From: DAHUYF01 sp963838385
Lineage (GTDB): Bacteria; Pseudomonadota; Alphaproteobacteria; ATCC43930; CGMCC-115725
Assembly: GCA_963838385.1 (NCBI GenBank)
Contig: CAWIRE010000003.1
Span: 496,001 to 560,000 of the forward strand
Direction of reading: 5' to 3'
Length of the DNA stretch: 64,000 nt
Made by a program: the position numbers and the translations under genes. A model generated the notes under the pieces. It made no database searches, was not told the origin of the DNA, and saw nothing but the letters and a program-made list of their open reading frames with translations. Of the stretch, positions 9,168 through 17,389 are shown in pieces (the first letter of the stretch is position 1; the number at the start of each line of letters is the position of its first letter).

Positions 9168-10676
9168 TTGCGTGTCCTCTTCGTATCGTCGGAGATCTAC
9201 CCTCTCGCCAAGACCGGCGGCCTTGCCGATGTCAGCGCGGCCCTGCCGAAGGCGCTGAGCGCGCTCGGTGTCGATATGCAGCTCCTGCTGCCGGCCTATC
9301 CGAAGGCGATCGAAGCCGCGGCCAACAAATCGGTTGCGCTCGAGCTGGCGGATTTCATGGGCGCCGGCCCGATGCGCCTGATCTCGGCACGCACGCCCGA
9401 CGCGGGCCTGCCGATCTGGCTGGTGGACTGCCCGTCGCTCTTTCGCCGCTCCGGAGGCCCTTATCAGGATGAGAGCGGTCAAGACTGGTCCGACAATGCG
9501 CAACGCTTCGCGCTGTTCAGCCATGTCGCAGCGCGACTCTCGCGCGGCCATCTGCTGGAGGATTGGCGCGCCGACCTCGTCCACGGCAACGACTGGCCAG
9601 CGGGGCCGGTGTCAGCGATCCTGGCGGCAGATGCCGGCGCCGGACCGGCGACCGTCTTCACGATCCACAACCTTGCGTACCAAGGCCTGTTCCCCGCCGC
9701 CCTCTATCCGCAACTCGGCCTTCCCGATGACGCCTTCGATCCGGATGGGCTGGAGTTCTACGGCCAGATCTCGTTCCTCAAGGCCGGCATCCGGTACAGC
9801 GACCGGCTGACGACGGTCAGCCCCACCTATGCGCGGGAGATCCTCACGCCCGACTATGGCTGCGGGCTGGAAGGGTTGCTGCAGCGCCGCGCGCAGGATC
9901 TCGTCGGCATTCTCAACGGGGTGGACTACCGGATCTGGGATCCCGCGACCGATAGCTGTCTTCCCGCCAATTTCAGTTTGCGCAACATCGCCGGCAAGCG
10001 CGCCTGCAAGACGGCGGTGCAGAAGGAATTTGGCCTTGAGGCGGATCCGGACGCCGCGCTCATCGTCTATATCAGCCGGATCACGGATCAGAAGATGGCA
10101 GACGTCGTCGCCGCCGCCTTGCCCGAGATCGTGGAGAGCGGCGCCCAATGCGCACTGCTTGGCAACGGCGCCCGCCCTCTCGAAGAGCAGTTCGAGAGGG
10201 CGGCGCGCCGCTATCCGGGCCGGATCGCCGTCCGCATCGGCTACGAAGAGCCGCTGGCACATCGGCTGCTCGCCGGCGGCGATATCCTGCTTCACCCCGC
10301 CCGCTTCGAGCCATGCGGGCTCACGCAGCTCTATGCCATGCGCTACGGCACCTTGCCGGTGGTGAGAAGCACGGGCGGGCTCTGCGATACCGTCGTGGAC
10401 GCGACCGACGTCACGGTCAGTCGCGGCACGGCCACGGGGTTCGCGTTCGAGCGCGCCGGCGGCGCCGACATGCTCGACTGCCTGCGGCGGGCGCTGGCGC
10501 TCTATCGGCAGCCCTTGGCCTGGCGGAAGGTGCAGCGGCAGGCGATCGCTCAGCATTTCGGCTGGGAGGCGCCGGCGCGCCGCTACCTCACGCTCTACCA
10601 TAGCCTTGTGCCGGAAGCAGCCGTCATGCCCGAGGCCATTTCCAACGACCCGTTGCCCGAGACGGCCGCGGGATAG
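9168..10676 (+). CDS. glgA: glycogen synthase (ADP-glucose type)
   Basis: GT5 enzyme that extends alpha-1,4 glucan from ADP-glucose. The 502 residues begin at a TTG codon (9168) after GGGAGA, because the conserved N terminus MRVLFVSSEIYPLAKTGGLA starts exactly there; the KTGGLADV loop binds ADP-glucose. Further family motifs are VHGNDWPAGPVSAI, TTVSPTYAREILTPDYGCGL and the C-terminal Rossmann half with LHPARFEPCGLTQLYAMRYG and RSTGGLCDTV. Promoter-region palindromes lie upstream and a DUF2934 gene follows 8 nt downstream. No glgC or glgP is present in the window. Confidence 0.96.
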   Translation: MRVLFVSSEIYPLAKTGGLADVSAALPKALSALGVDMQLLLPAYPKAIEAAANKSVALELADFMGAGPMRLISARTPDAGLPIWLVDCPSLFRRSGGPYQDESGQDWSDNAQRFALFSHVAARLSRGHLLEDWRADLVHGNDWPAGPVSAILAADAGAGPATVFTIHNLAYQGLFPAALYPQLGLPDDAFDPDGLEFYGQISFLKAGIRYSDRLTTVSPTYAREILTPDYGCGLEGLLQRRAQDLVGILNGVDYRIWDPATDSCLPANFSLRNIAGKRACKTAVQKEFGLEADPDAALIVYISRITDQKMADVVAAALPEIVESGAQCALLGNGARPLEEQFERAARRYPGRIAVRIGYEEPLAHRLLAGGDILLHPARFEPCGLTQLYAMRYGTLPVVRSTGGLCDTVVDATDVTVSRGTATGFAFERAGGADMLDCLRRALALYRQPLAWRKVQRQAIAQHFGWEAPARRYLTLYHSLVPEAAVMPEAISNDPLPETAAG

Positions 10677-10684
10677 GAGGCGAT

Positions 10685-10888
10685 GTGGATACGCCCGACC
10701 GTCACGCCGAGACCGCCCGGCGAGCTTATGCCATTTGGGAACGGGAAGGCCGGCCCAGCGGCGGAGAGCTCGATCATTGGCTGCGCGCGGAAGCTGAGCT
10801 CGATGCGGCACCGCGTGCCGAGATTGCCAAGGACGCTTCGACCAAGCCGCGTCGGCCCAAGACCAGACGCGCCGAGCATACCGCCTAG
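10685..10888 (+). CDS. DUF2934 small protein
   Basis: Function unknown. The 67-residue product starts at GTG (10685), 4 nt after a strong TAGGAGG, and carries the DUF2934 signature RAYAIWEREGRPSGGELDHW near residues 13-32, followed by a basic tail (KPRRPKTRRAEHTA). Such proteins are common in alphaproteobacteria and often lie next to glg genes. It is 8 nt after glgA and is probably transcribed with it. Confidence 0.8.
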   Translation: MDTPDRHAETARRAYAIWEREGRPSGGELDHWLRAEAELDAAPRAEIAKDASTKPRRPKTRRAEHTA

Positions 10889-11065
10889 CGACGGGCCGCT
10901 GAGCTCGGCGCTGGCGTATCCGCGGGCTTGTTCGAGTGTTGCAGCTCGCGGACGGGGTCGGTCTGCTATGATCGTGCTGATAACCCGGTCTGACATGCAT
11001 GCACTTCGCGCAGACGGTGCCGTCGCTCGGCACCGACCATGCCGGGGCAAGCGAGTGAGGCCAAC

Positions 11066-11572
11066 ATGTCTTCCGATACGAGGCAATTGCATCTGACGAC
11101 GGCACGCGAGGTGATGACATCACCCGTGATCTACGTCATGACGGAAACGCCGCTGAAGGAGGTCGCCGCCGCGATGCTCCGAGCGCGCATCAGCGCGGTC
11201 CCGGTGGTCGGCGGCGGGGGGAAGCTGGTGGGAATGGTGAGCGAAGGCGATCTGATCCGAAGGCGCCGCGGTGAGGGCAGCGCTCCACGGTCCTGGTGGC
11301 TGGACCTCTTCGAGGCCGACGCCGCGCATGGCGAGGAATTTCTCGAATATCTGCGACGGCACGGTCTGCGCGCCAGGGATGTGATGACGCGCGACGTCAT
11401 CACCGTCGACGAGGACATGCCGATCGCGCGTGTCGCCGAGCTTCTGGATGCCAAGAATATCAAGAGAGTGCCGGTGCTGCGCGAGGGCCGCATGATCGGG
11501 ATCGTGAGCCGCGCCGATCTGCTGCGCGCGCTCGCCCGCGCGCCAGAGAACCGAGAGCGGCCGTCGCGGTGA
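11066..11572 (+). CDS. tandem CBS-domain protein
   Basis: Likely an adenine-nucleotide-sensing regulatory protein; partner unknown. Two CBS motifs are visible: TAREVMTSPVIYVMTETPL near residue 10 with GGKLVGMVSEGDLIRRR near 55, and LRARDVMTRDVITVDEDMPI near 105 with EGRMIGIVSRADLLRALA near 145. No further domain is attached. I chose the ATG at 11066 because GAGTGAGG lies 6 nt before it; the in-frame ATG at 11039 has no such signal. Stand-alone CBS pairs of this type are frequent in low-oxygen and stress gene clusters, in keeping with the neighbourhood. Confidence 0.85.
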   Translation: MSSDTRQLHLTTAREVMTSPVIYVMTETPLKEVAAAMLRARISAVPVVGGGGKLVGMVSEGDLIRRRRGEGSAPRSWWLDLFEADAAHGEEFLEYLRRHGLRARDVMTRDVITVDEDMPIARVAELLDAKNIKRVPVLREGRMIGIVSRADLLRALARAPENRERPSR

Positions 11573-11630
11573 ATTGGCAGGCCCGAACGGCGACCTTATG
11601 TTAGGAAACGGCAGGGGCCTGGGCACCGGA

Positions 11631-12284
11631 ATGAACGAAGACCTCTTCGACGAGATGGAAGTGCCGGCGCGAGCGCGCGAGGAGATGGCCGCGGGCGCGG
11701 TACTGCTGCGCGGCGGCGCGCTGTCCTTCGAAAGCGAGGTTCTCGCTGCCATCGAGGCGATTGCCGCGGCGGCGCCGTTTCGCCGCATGACGACGCCGGG
11801 GGGCTTCGTGATGTCGGTCGCGATGACCAATTGCGGTGCGGCCGGCTGGGTGACCGACAGAACCGGCTATCGCTATGCGCGCCACGATCCCGCGACCGGC
11901 CGTCCCTGGCCGGGCCTGCCGGCAAGCTTCGCCGCCCTGGCCAAAGCGGCGGCGACGGAAGCGGGATATCGCGATTTCGTCCCCGATGCCTGCCTCGTCA
12001 ACCGCTACGAGCCGGGCGCGCGGCTGTCGCTGCACCAGGACAAGGACGAAGCCGATCTCGCCCATCCCATCGTCTCGGTTTCCCTGGGCCTGCCCGCGAC
12101 CTTCCAGTTCGGCGGCCTCGAGCGCGGCGATCCCGTGATCCGATACGCGCTCCGCCACGGCGATGTCGCCGTCTGGGGCGGCCCGTCGCGGCTATGCCAT
12201 CACGGCGTTGCGGCGCTCAAAAAGGGCGAGCACCCGAAGACCGGTCGCTGCCGCATCAACCTGACCTTGCGTCGGGCGCTTTAG
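11631..12284 (+). CDS. alkB: DNA oxidative demethylase AlkB
   Basis: Fe(II)/2-oxoglutarate dioxygenase that removes 1-methyladenine and 3-methylcytosine lesions. MNEDLFDEMEVPARAREEMA aligns with the start of E. coli AlkB, giving 217 residues against 216, so I prefer the ATG at 11631 over upstream in-frame ATGs at 11574 and 11599. Substrate loop: TTPGGFVMSVAMTNCG. Metal ligands: HQD in LSLHQDKDEAD plus the later His in RLCHHGVAALKKG. The 2OG-binding arginines lie in GRCRINLTLRRAL at the end. No ada or other alkylation-repair gene is adjacent. Confidence 0.95.
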   Translation: MNEDLFDEMEVPARAREEMAAGAVLLRGGALSFESEVLAAIEAIAAAAPFRRMTTPGGFVMSVAMTNCGAAGWVTDRTGYRYARHDPATGRPWPGLPASFAALAKAAATEAGYRDFVPDACLVNRYEPGARLSLHQDKDEADLAHPIVSVSLGLPATFQFGGLERGDPVIRYALRHGDVAVWGGPSRLCHHGVAALKKGEHPKTGRCRINLTLRRAL

Positions 12285-12300
12285 GGATCCGCCCGCCCCG

Positions 12301-13407
12301 TCAGGACGACGCGCCCACCGCGGGAAGCGGCAGGCTGAAGCTCTTGCCATTCACCATGGTGAGCCGCAGCACGTAGCCCTCGCCGCTCAGCGCCAGCTTG
12401 TCGCCGACGGGCGGCAGGGCGATCGTCGCCTTGGCCCCGACCTCGCCGACGATGCCGTAGGGGCCGGCGGTGATCTGCCGATAGTCGAAATCGTTGCGGA
12501 AGGCCGTCTTGGGCAGCTTCCGCAGCGCGGCGATGTCCCATTGCTCGATGGCGTGCCCGTTCTGCTCCAGCGCAGCGGCGACGATGTAGGACGGCACGTC
12601 GGGGGTGCCGCCGTCGATATAGGCATGCGCCTCCACCGCGCCGTCGGGCCGCAGCGCCCCGCCATCCATCGAGAGATGATGCTGCGACGGGCTGACCGGC
12701 CCGCCATGGAAGGGCGTCACCACCGAGCCGCGATAGTAGCTGTAGGTGCCAACGTCGAAGGCGACGACGAAGGCCAGCAGCAGGAACGCCAGGCGATTGA
12801 AGCCGCGATCGGAGAGCGGTAGGGGCAGGCTGCCGCAGAGCCAGCGGAACCAGCGCCTCTCGGCGAGCGCCGGGGAGCGCGCGAGCAGCCGATTGTCGAG
12901 CGAATAGGCGCCGGCGCCGGCGAGGAAGAGCGTCACGCCCATGGCGAGATTGGCCGCTGCCATGGTCCATTCGTCGATGCAGGTGGCGCCCTGCCAGCCG
13001 AACATGAGCATGAGCGCGATCGAGAACACCGAGGTCAGCACCGCGCACAGCCGCGAGAACAGGCCGGCCATCAGCAGCAGACCGGCGATCAGCTCGCCGG
13101 CGCTGAAGATGATGATGCTGGCATAGAGCAGCCAGAAATGCTGCAGCAGATAGGCGATGAGGTGTTCGGTGCCGAGAATGGCGCCGGGCATGGCGGATTG
13201 GAACTTGTGCGCCATCCATTGCCCGTGCGGCACCAGCTTCTGCGGCGCGTAGATGAAGCGGCGGGAGCCGCCGCCCCAATAGATCCACCCCTGGATGAAG
13301 CGCACCGCCAGGAGCGCGATGGCGGCGGTGCGCCATCCATGGTCGGCGATCGCGCGTTCGGCCAAGCGTGGCGCCGCGCGCAGGCTGGTCACCGTCGTTG
13401 TCGCCAT
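12301..13407 (-). CDS. doxDA: DoxD-DoxA fusion (thiosulfate:quinone oxidoreductase type)
   Basis: Residues about 20-240 form a DoxD/DoxX-like membrane domain with at least four hydrophobic segments (AIALLAVRFIQGWIYWGGG, LLYASIIIFSAGELIAGLLL, LAFLLLAFVVAFDVG). The remainder is a periplasmic DoxA-like domain (PDGAVEAHAYIDGGTPDVPS onward, ending LPAVGASS). In Acidianus, DoxD and DoxA are the two TQO subunits oxidising thiosulfate to tetrathionate; fused DoxDA is known in Acidithiobacillus. Start ATG 13407 follows GGGAGGAAGACG. It is the last gene of a three-gene minus-strand set with a solute-binding protein and a Tat-exported protein. Substrate is inferred, not shown. Confidence 0.82.
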   Translation of the reverse strand: MATTTVTSLRAAPRLAERAIADHGWRTAAIALLAVRFIQGWIYWGGGSRRFIYAPQKLVPHGQWMAHKFQSAMPGAILGTEHLIAYLLQHFWLLYASIIIFSAGELIAGLLLMAGLFSRLCAVLTSVFSIALMLMFGWQGATCIDEWTMAAANLAMGVTLFLAGAGAYSLDNRLLARSPALAERRWFRWLCGSLPLPLSDRGFNRLAFLLLAFVVAFDVGTYSYYRGSVVTPFHGGPVSPSQHHLSMDGGALRPDGAVEAHAYIDGGTPDVPSYIVAAALEQNGHAIEQWDIAALRKLPKTAFRNDFDYRQITAGPYGIVGEVGAKATIALPPVGDKLALSGEGYVLRLTMVNGKSFSLPLPAVGASS

Positions 13408-13432
13408 CGTCTTCCTCCCATGCGGGGCGCGC

Positions 13433-14470
13433 TCAATGCGCCGAGCCGGCTTCGCCGCCCTCATAAGGCTTGAAGCCGTAGCGTTCGAAGATGTGCAGCG
13501 CCTGCGGCGAGCGGATGAAACCGAGCCAGGCCTGCGCCGCCGCCGGATGCGCGGCGCCTTTCACCGCGGCGCCGGCATAGATCCCGGTCGCGTTCGCCTG
13601 CGGCGGGATGTCGATATGGGAGATCGGGTGATGCGCCTGCTCCTGGAAGATCGCTTCGGATTTCCAGGTGACGCCGGCATCCACGCGCCCCTGCATCAGC
13701 AGCAGCGGCGTCTGGCGGTGGTGAATGCGCGTCAGCAGCGTCGTGCCGTTCTTCACCTTGGTCTTATAGACCTCGGTCACCAGCTTTTCGCCGCCCGCCT
13801 TGTTGAGCGCTCCTTCGATCTGGCGCGCGATGCCCTCGAAGGCGGGATTCGGCATGGCGAGGCGGATGTCGGGGCGTCCGAGATCGGCGAGGCCGGTGAC
13901 ATGCGCCGGATTGTCCTTCGGCACCATGATCGTCAGCGTGTTGGTCGCGTAGATGACCGGCGGCCCGTCAAGCGCGCCGCTGGCGATCAGCTCCCTCACC
14001 CGCTTCAGCCCGGCGAGATAGACGTTCGGCTTCGCGGTCCAGGTCATGTTGCCCGAGGTGATGGTGCCGCCCGCTTCCATCTGCTTGACGAGGAGGCCCG
14101 GCGGGATCGTCTCGTAATAGATGTGCCCGCGGTATTCCGGCTTCTCCCGCTCGAAGGCGGCGACCAGCGGCGCCATGGCGAAGTAGTAATTGCCGCCGAC
14201 ATAGAGCACGAGGGCCGGGTTGGTGACGTTGCCGTGGAAATCGGCGAGGTCGTCGATCTCCGGGACGGTGAAGTCGAGCCCCTTGTCGAGCGCGTCGTTG
14301 TTCTCGCCATGCTGCCAGGGCGGGAAGATCTCGTCGCCCTGCTGCGCGGCCGGCGGGACGCCGCCCTTGGGTTCCGTCGCCGCGGCGACAGGCGACGCTG
14401 CCGCGGCTAGGCAGGCAGCGGCGGCGAGCACGGCGAAGGCGTGCCACCGCGCCGCCGCGTCATTTCGCAT
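13433..14470 (-). CDS. periplasmic solute-binding protein (ModA-like fold)
   Basis: Exported binding protein of 345 residues with a clear signal peptide (HAFAVLAAAACLAAAASPVA, cleavage probably after AAA). The mature part looks like a type II periplasmic binding protein: LVLYVGGNYYFAMAPLVAAF, GTITSGNMTW, NTLTIMVPKDNPAHV and AGVTWKSEAIFQEQ, as in molybdate/tungstate or anion binders. The oddity is that no ABC permease or ATPase lies nearby; the neighbours are DoxDA downstream and the Tat-exported protein upstream (11-nt overlap). It may therefore present an anion to a redox enzyme rather than to a transporter. The ligand is unknown. Confidence 0.75.
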   Translation of the reverse strand: MRNDAAARWHAFAVLAAAACLAAAASPVAAATEPKGGVPPAAQQGDEIFPPWQHGENNDALDKGLDFTVPEIDDLADFHGNVTNPALVLYVGGNYYFAMAPLVAAFEREKPEYRGHIYYETIPPGLLVKQMEAGGTITSGNMTWTAKPNVYLAGLKRVRELIASGALDGPPVIYATNTLTIMVPKDNPAHVTGLADLGRPDIRLAMPNPAFEGIARQIEGALNKAGGEKLVTEVYKTKVKNGTTLLTRIHHRQTPLLLMQGRVDAGVTWKSEAIFQEQAHHPISHIDIPPQANATGIYAGAAVKGAAHPAAAQAWLGFIRSPQALHIFERYGFKPYEGGEAGSAH

Positions 14471-15263
14471 AATCGAAGCCGGCGCGTTGCAGCTCCGGCA
14501 GCGTGCCGACGATGCCCGGGCTCAGTACGGCGCCCGGAATCAGATGGTTGGTGAGCTCGGCCGCCATCTGCTCGATCGAGACATGGTCGGGATTGACGCC
14601 CGCCTTGATCAGCTTCTCCGACACCTCCCAGATGGCGTTGTGGCAGGCAATGAACACCACGCCGCGGCGCTGCAGCACGGTGATGCTGTTGTCCGAGGGC
14701 GAGAAGACGCCTTCGGGATCCTGGATGTTCCGGGCGTCCTTGGCCGCGGCCGGCGGCACGCCGATATAGGTGTTCGTCGCCGGCGCGCCGGGGATCAGCT
14801 TGCCGAGCTGGTACTTCTGCCACATCGCCTCGTCGAGCAGCGCGAGATGGGCGCCGCCATGGGTCGCCGAGACGACGAGGAAGTCGTGATGCTTCCACGC
14901 CCAGATTTGGGTATTGAGCGAGTTGCGCATCAGATTGAGCCAGGGCCCGGTGAGGTCGGTGTGGTCCCAGGCCTGTTTCGGCGCGCCGCCATAGGTGATC
15001 ACCTCGCGCAGCGCCGCGGCGTCCCACTGATCGTCGCGGTCGAGGATCATCGGCACCGTTTTGAAATCCCGCCGGCGCGGCGCCTTCGCCAGTCGTTCGA
15101 TGAGCGTGGCGAGCCTGTTGGCCCCTTCCGGCAGGTAAGGAGCTTGCGGCACCGCGGCGGCGGCGCCGGGCGCCGTGGCGGGACCGGCGACGAGCCAAGT
15201 TGCCGTGCCGGCCGCGATGCCGAGATGGGTGAGCGCCGAGCGCCTGTCGAGGATCGGATTCAT
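14460..15263 (-). CDS. Tat-signal exported protein, function unknown
   Basis: The ATG at 15263 follows GGGGGGA and gives MNPILDRRSALTHLGIAAGT, a twin-arginine-type leader with a short hydrophobic stretch ending near GAAAA, so export as a folded, possibly cofactor-bearing protein is expected. The mature 230 residues contain RDDQWDAAALREVITYGGAP, WAWKHHDFLVVSATHGGAHL and VVFIACHNAIWEVSEKLIKA. The last part (hydrophobic strand, CHNA, then a helix and LIPGAVLSPGIVGTLPELQR) resembles DsrE/DsrF-like sulfur-relay folds; I offer this as a weak inference. It heads the operon with the solute-binding protein and DoxDA. Confidence 0.65.
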   Translation of the reverse strand: MNPILDRRSALTHLGIAAGTATWLVAGPATAPGAAAAVPQAPYLPEGANRLATLIERLAKAPRRRDFKTVPMILDRDDQWDAAALREVITYGGAPKQAWDHTDLTGPWLNLMRNSLNTQIWAWKHHDFLVVSATHGGAHLALLDEAMWQKYQLGKLIPGAPATNTYIGVPPAAAKDARNIQDPEGVFSPSDNSITVLQRRGVVFIACHNAIWEVSEKLIKAGVNPDHVSIEQMAAELTNHLIPGAVLSPGIVGTLPELQRAGFDYAK

Positions 15264-15352
15264 TTCTGGGTCCCCCCTTTGTCCTGCGATTGCCGAGTTA
15301 GCCTGCAGATTGAGCCGTTCAGCCGGGAACATGCGCCTGAGGGCCTGGTCTT

Positions 15353-15395
15353 TCTAACATATAATAGTGATCGGACAGATAACCGATATCGATGG
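15353..15395 (-). promoter_or_regulatory. AT-rich promoter candidate for the Tat/SBP/doxDA operon
   Basis: This is the only AT-rich patch of the area. On the minus strand it holds TATTAT (rc of 15361-15366) preceded by a GATCGGACAG/CGATATCG stretch, about 95 nt before the operon start. A perfect TATAAT also occurs on the plus strand but points at the 3' end of the methyltransferase gene. Confidence 0.3.
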
Positions 15396-15423
15396 ATTGC
15401 ACCGCGTCGGCCCTCGCAGGAAG

Positions 15424-16068
15424 CTATCCGCCGCCCGCCACGGTCGCCGCCGCCGGCTTGCGCGCGACGAAGTCGATCAGCGCCGACAGGCCGGCATGGC
15501 CGGTCCCTTCGACGATGCGGTCGTCGTGCTCGCGCAGATGCAGGATCTCGAAGCCGTCGAAGGCGTCGCGCAGCAGCGCCGCCGTGTACATGTTCTCCCG
15601 GTGCTGCGGGCCGCCCGTCTTGTATTCGATCTGCTCCGGCCGATAGCCTTGCAGGAGCAGCACTCCACCCGGACGCAGCACCTTCCTGATGCGCTGAAAG
15701 ATCAGTCGGCGCAGCGGCGGCGCGGCAAATTGAATGAAGATCGCGGCGACGAGATCGAAGCGCTCCGTCCCCCAATCCCAGCCGGCGACATCGGCGATCT
15801 CGGTCTTGAGGCTGACGCCGCGGCGCTCGGCCAGCCGCCGCGCCTTCGCCAGCGCCACCGGCGAGAAGTCGATGGAGAGCACCTCCAGCCCCTGTTCCGC
15901 CAGCCAGACGCCGTTGCGTCCCTCGCCATCGGCAATCGCGAGCGCGGCCTGCCCGGCCCGCAGATGATGCTTTTGCGACGCGAGAAACGCGTTGGGCTCG
16001 GTGCCGAAGAGATAATCTTCGCCCGCGAACCGCGCATTCCACCGTTCCAGCTCCGCCGTCCCCGCCAC
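15424..16068 (-). CDS. class I SAM-dependent methyltransferase
   Basis: Small cytosolic methyltransferase with motif I ALAIADGEGRNGVWLAEQGL, acidic motif II LEVLSIDFSPVA, and later KVLRPGGVLLLQGYRPEQIE. It resembles TehB/thiopurine-type small-molecule methyltransferases that can act on chalcogen or sulfur compounds. The GTG at 16068 is preceded by AGAAGGA at good spacing, so I prefer it (214 residues) to the ATG at 16104, which lacks a ribosome-binding site. It lies between the DoxDA operon and rhodanese/TauE, which suggests sulfur metabolism, but the acceptor is unknown. Confidence 0.82.
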   Translation of the reverse strand: MAGTAELERWNARFAGEDYLFGTEPNAFLASQKHHLRAGQAALAIADGEGRNGVWLAEQGLEVLSIDFSPVALAKARRLAERRGVSLKTEIADVAGWDWGTERFDLVAAIFIQFAAPPLRRLIFQRIRKVLRPGGVLLLQGYRPEQIEYKTGGPQHRENMYTAALLRDAFDGFEILHLREHDDRIVEGTGHAGLSALIDFVARKPAAATVAGGG

Positions 16069-16146
16069 TGGCTTGTTCCTTCTACCGTGCAGGCCGGTCC
16101 GCATCCGCTGCCGGCGGCGCAGTATCGTCCGGTTCCGGCCGCGCCA

Positions 16147-16512
16147 TCAACCGCGCTCGATGGGGAAGCCGCGAGCTTTCCAGGCGGCGATGCCGCCCGC
16201 GAGGATGTAGGCTTCGCCCGGGCCGCAGCGTGCCAGGCGGCCCGCCTGCGCCCGGGTGCGGGCGCCGCTGCGACAGAGGAAGATGGCCTTCGCGCCCGCC
16301 GGCACGGCGGGCAGCGCCTGCTCCAGCCGGGACAAGGGCGCAAGGCACGCGCCCGGGATGCGTTCCGCCCGATATTCGGCGTCCTCGCGCACATCGATCA
16401 GCAGGCAGCCGCCCTGCTTCTGCCATTCGCGCACGGTTTCCGGCTCGATCTCGCGCAGCGGCGGCTCGGCCGACCGGCCCTGCGAGGCGAAGAAGTTGCG
16501 CAGCGCTTTCAT
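16147..16512 (-). CDS. single-domain rhodanese-like protein
   Basis: Sulfurtransferase of about 121 residues with CLLIDVREDAEYRAERIPGA near residue 36 and the active-site loop AIFLCRSGARTRAQAGRLA, Cys at the loop start. The loop CRSGAR is six residues long, the usual size for sulfur (not phosphate) substrates. The start is the ATG at 16512, with AAGGAGG six nt before; an upstream in-frame ATG at 16560 has no signal. It neighbours a TauE/SafE exporter and DoxDA, as often seen in thiosulfate and persulfide oxidation loci. Confidence 0.9.
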   Translation of the reverse strand: MKALRNFFASQGRSAEPPLREIEPETVREWQKQGGCLLIDVREDAEYRAERIPGACLAPLSRLEQALPAVPAGAKAIFLCRSGARTRAQAGRLARCGPGEAYILAGGIAAWKARGFPIERG

Positions 16513-16547
16513 CCGGACCTCCTTGCGGCGGCGGCCGCATCGGCGTC

Positions 16548-16573
16548 GAATATATGCCACTAGAGGAATATAT
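16548..16573. promoter_or_regulatory. GAATATAT direct repeat upstream of rhodanese
   Basis: GAATATAT occurs at 16548-16555 and 16566-16573, 18 nt apart, in an AT-rich island between rhodanese and TauE. AT-rich repeats in this position are typical operators of ArsR-type persulfide sensors such as BigR; no such regulator gene is in the window. Confidence 0.35.
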
Positions 16574-16612
16574 CAAGTCGACGCCGCGCCATCGGCCCGG
16601 GCGGCGATGTCC

Positions 16613-17389
16613 TCAGCCGAGCGCCGCGAGGCTGCGCGCGAGCATGTAGAGCGCGACGACCACCAGGACGCCGCCGAAGACGCGGTGGAGCGTCATGCGC
16701 TCGCGCGAGAGATGCACGGCGAGATGCGCCCCCGCCCAGCCGCCGGCAATGCCGCCGACGATATACTCGAGCGCGATCTTCCAATCGACCAGGCCCGAGG
16801 CCGCGTAGTTGAGCGCGGTGGCGAGGCCGAAGGCGCCCACCGCGACGAGCGACGAGCCGATGGCGTCGATGATGGGCACACCGGCGGCAAGGATGAGGCC
16901 CGGCACGATCAGGAATCCGCCGCCGATGCCGAAGAATCCCGAAAGCGCGCCCACGGCGAAGCCGGTGACCCCGATCTTGGCCGCCGCCGCGCGCCCGGCG
17001 GGCCGGGGTGCGGCCGGTGCCGCCCGGCCGCCGCGCTGCATCAGCACGGCGATGACGATCATGAGGAGCGCGAAGAGCGCGAGCAGCTTGTTGCCGTCGA
17101 GGCTCTTGCCGAGGCTCGAGCCCAGCGTCGCGCCCGCCACGCCGACCAGCGCGAAGAGCAGCGCAATGCGCCAGCGGACATGCCCCTTGCGCGCGTGCGG
17201 GACGAGGTTGGCCAGGGCGTTGACGGCCACGGCCAGCGCGCTCGTGCCGATCGCGACATGGGGATCGCTGACGCCGACGACATAGAGCAGCAGCGGCACC
17301 GCCAGGATCGAGCCGCCGCCGCCGATCAGCCCCAGCGAGAACCCCACCAGCAGGCCCGAGAGCAGGGCGAAGGCGCTTTGCATCATCAT
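16613..17389 (-). CDS. TauE/SafE family sulfite/sulfonate exporter
   Basis: Inner-membrane permease, 258 residues from the ATG at 17389 (MMMQSAFALLSGLLVGFSLG). It has two related halves, each beginning with a glycine-rich loop (GLIGGGGSILAVPLLLY and GFFGIGGGFLIVPGLIL), typical of the family, and about eight hydrophobic segments. The linker RGGRAAPAAPRPAGRAAAAK separates the halves. Next to rhodanese and DoxDA the likely cargo is sulfite or another small sulfur anion, but family members also move organic acids. Confidence 0.88.
   Translation of the reverse strand: MMMQSAFALLSGLLVGFSLGLIGGGGSILAVPLLLYVVGVSDPHVAIGTSALAVAVNALANLVPHARKGHVRWRIALLFALVGVAGATLGSSLGKSLDGNKLLALFALLMIVIAVLMQRGGRAAPAAPRPAGRAAAAKIGVTGFAVGALSGFFGIGGGFLIVPGLILAAGVPIIDAIGSSLVAVGAFGLATALNYAASGLVDWKIALEYIVGGIAGGWAGAHLAVHLSRERMTLHRVFGGVLVVVALYMLARSLAALG

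Noticed and set aside
15357..15368. Plus-strand TATAAT promoter
   Set aside because: No plus-strand gene lies downstream; the next gene is antisense. The minus-strand reading is more useful.
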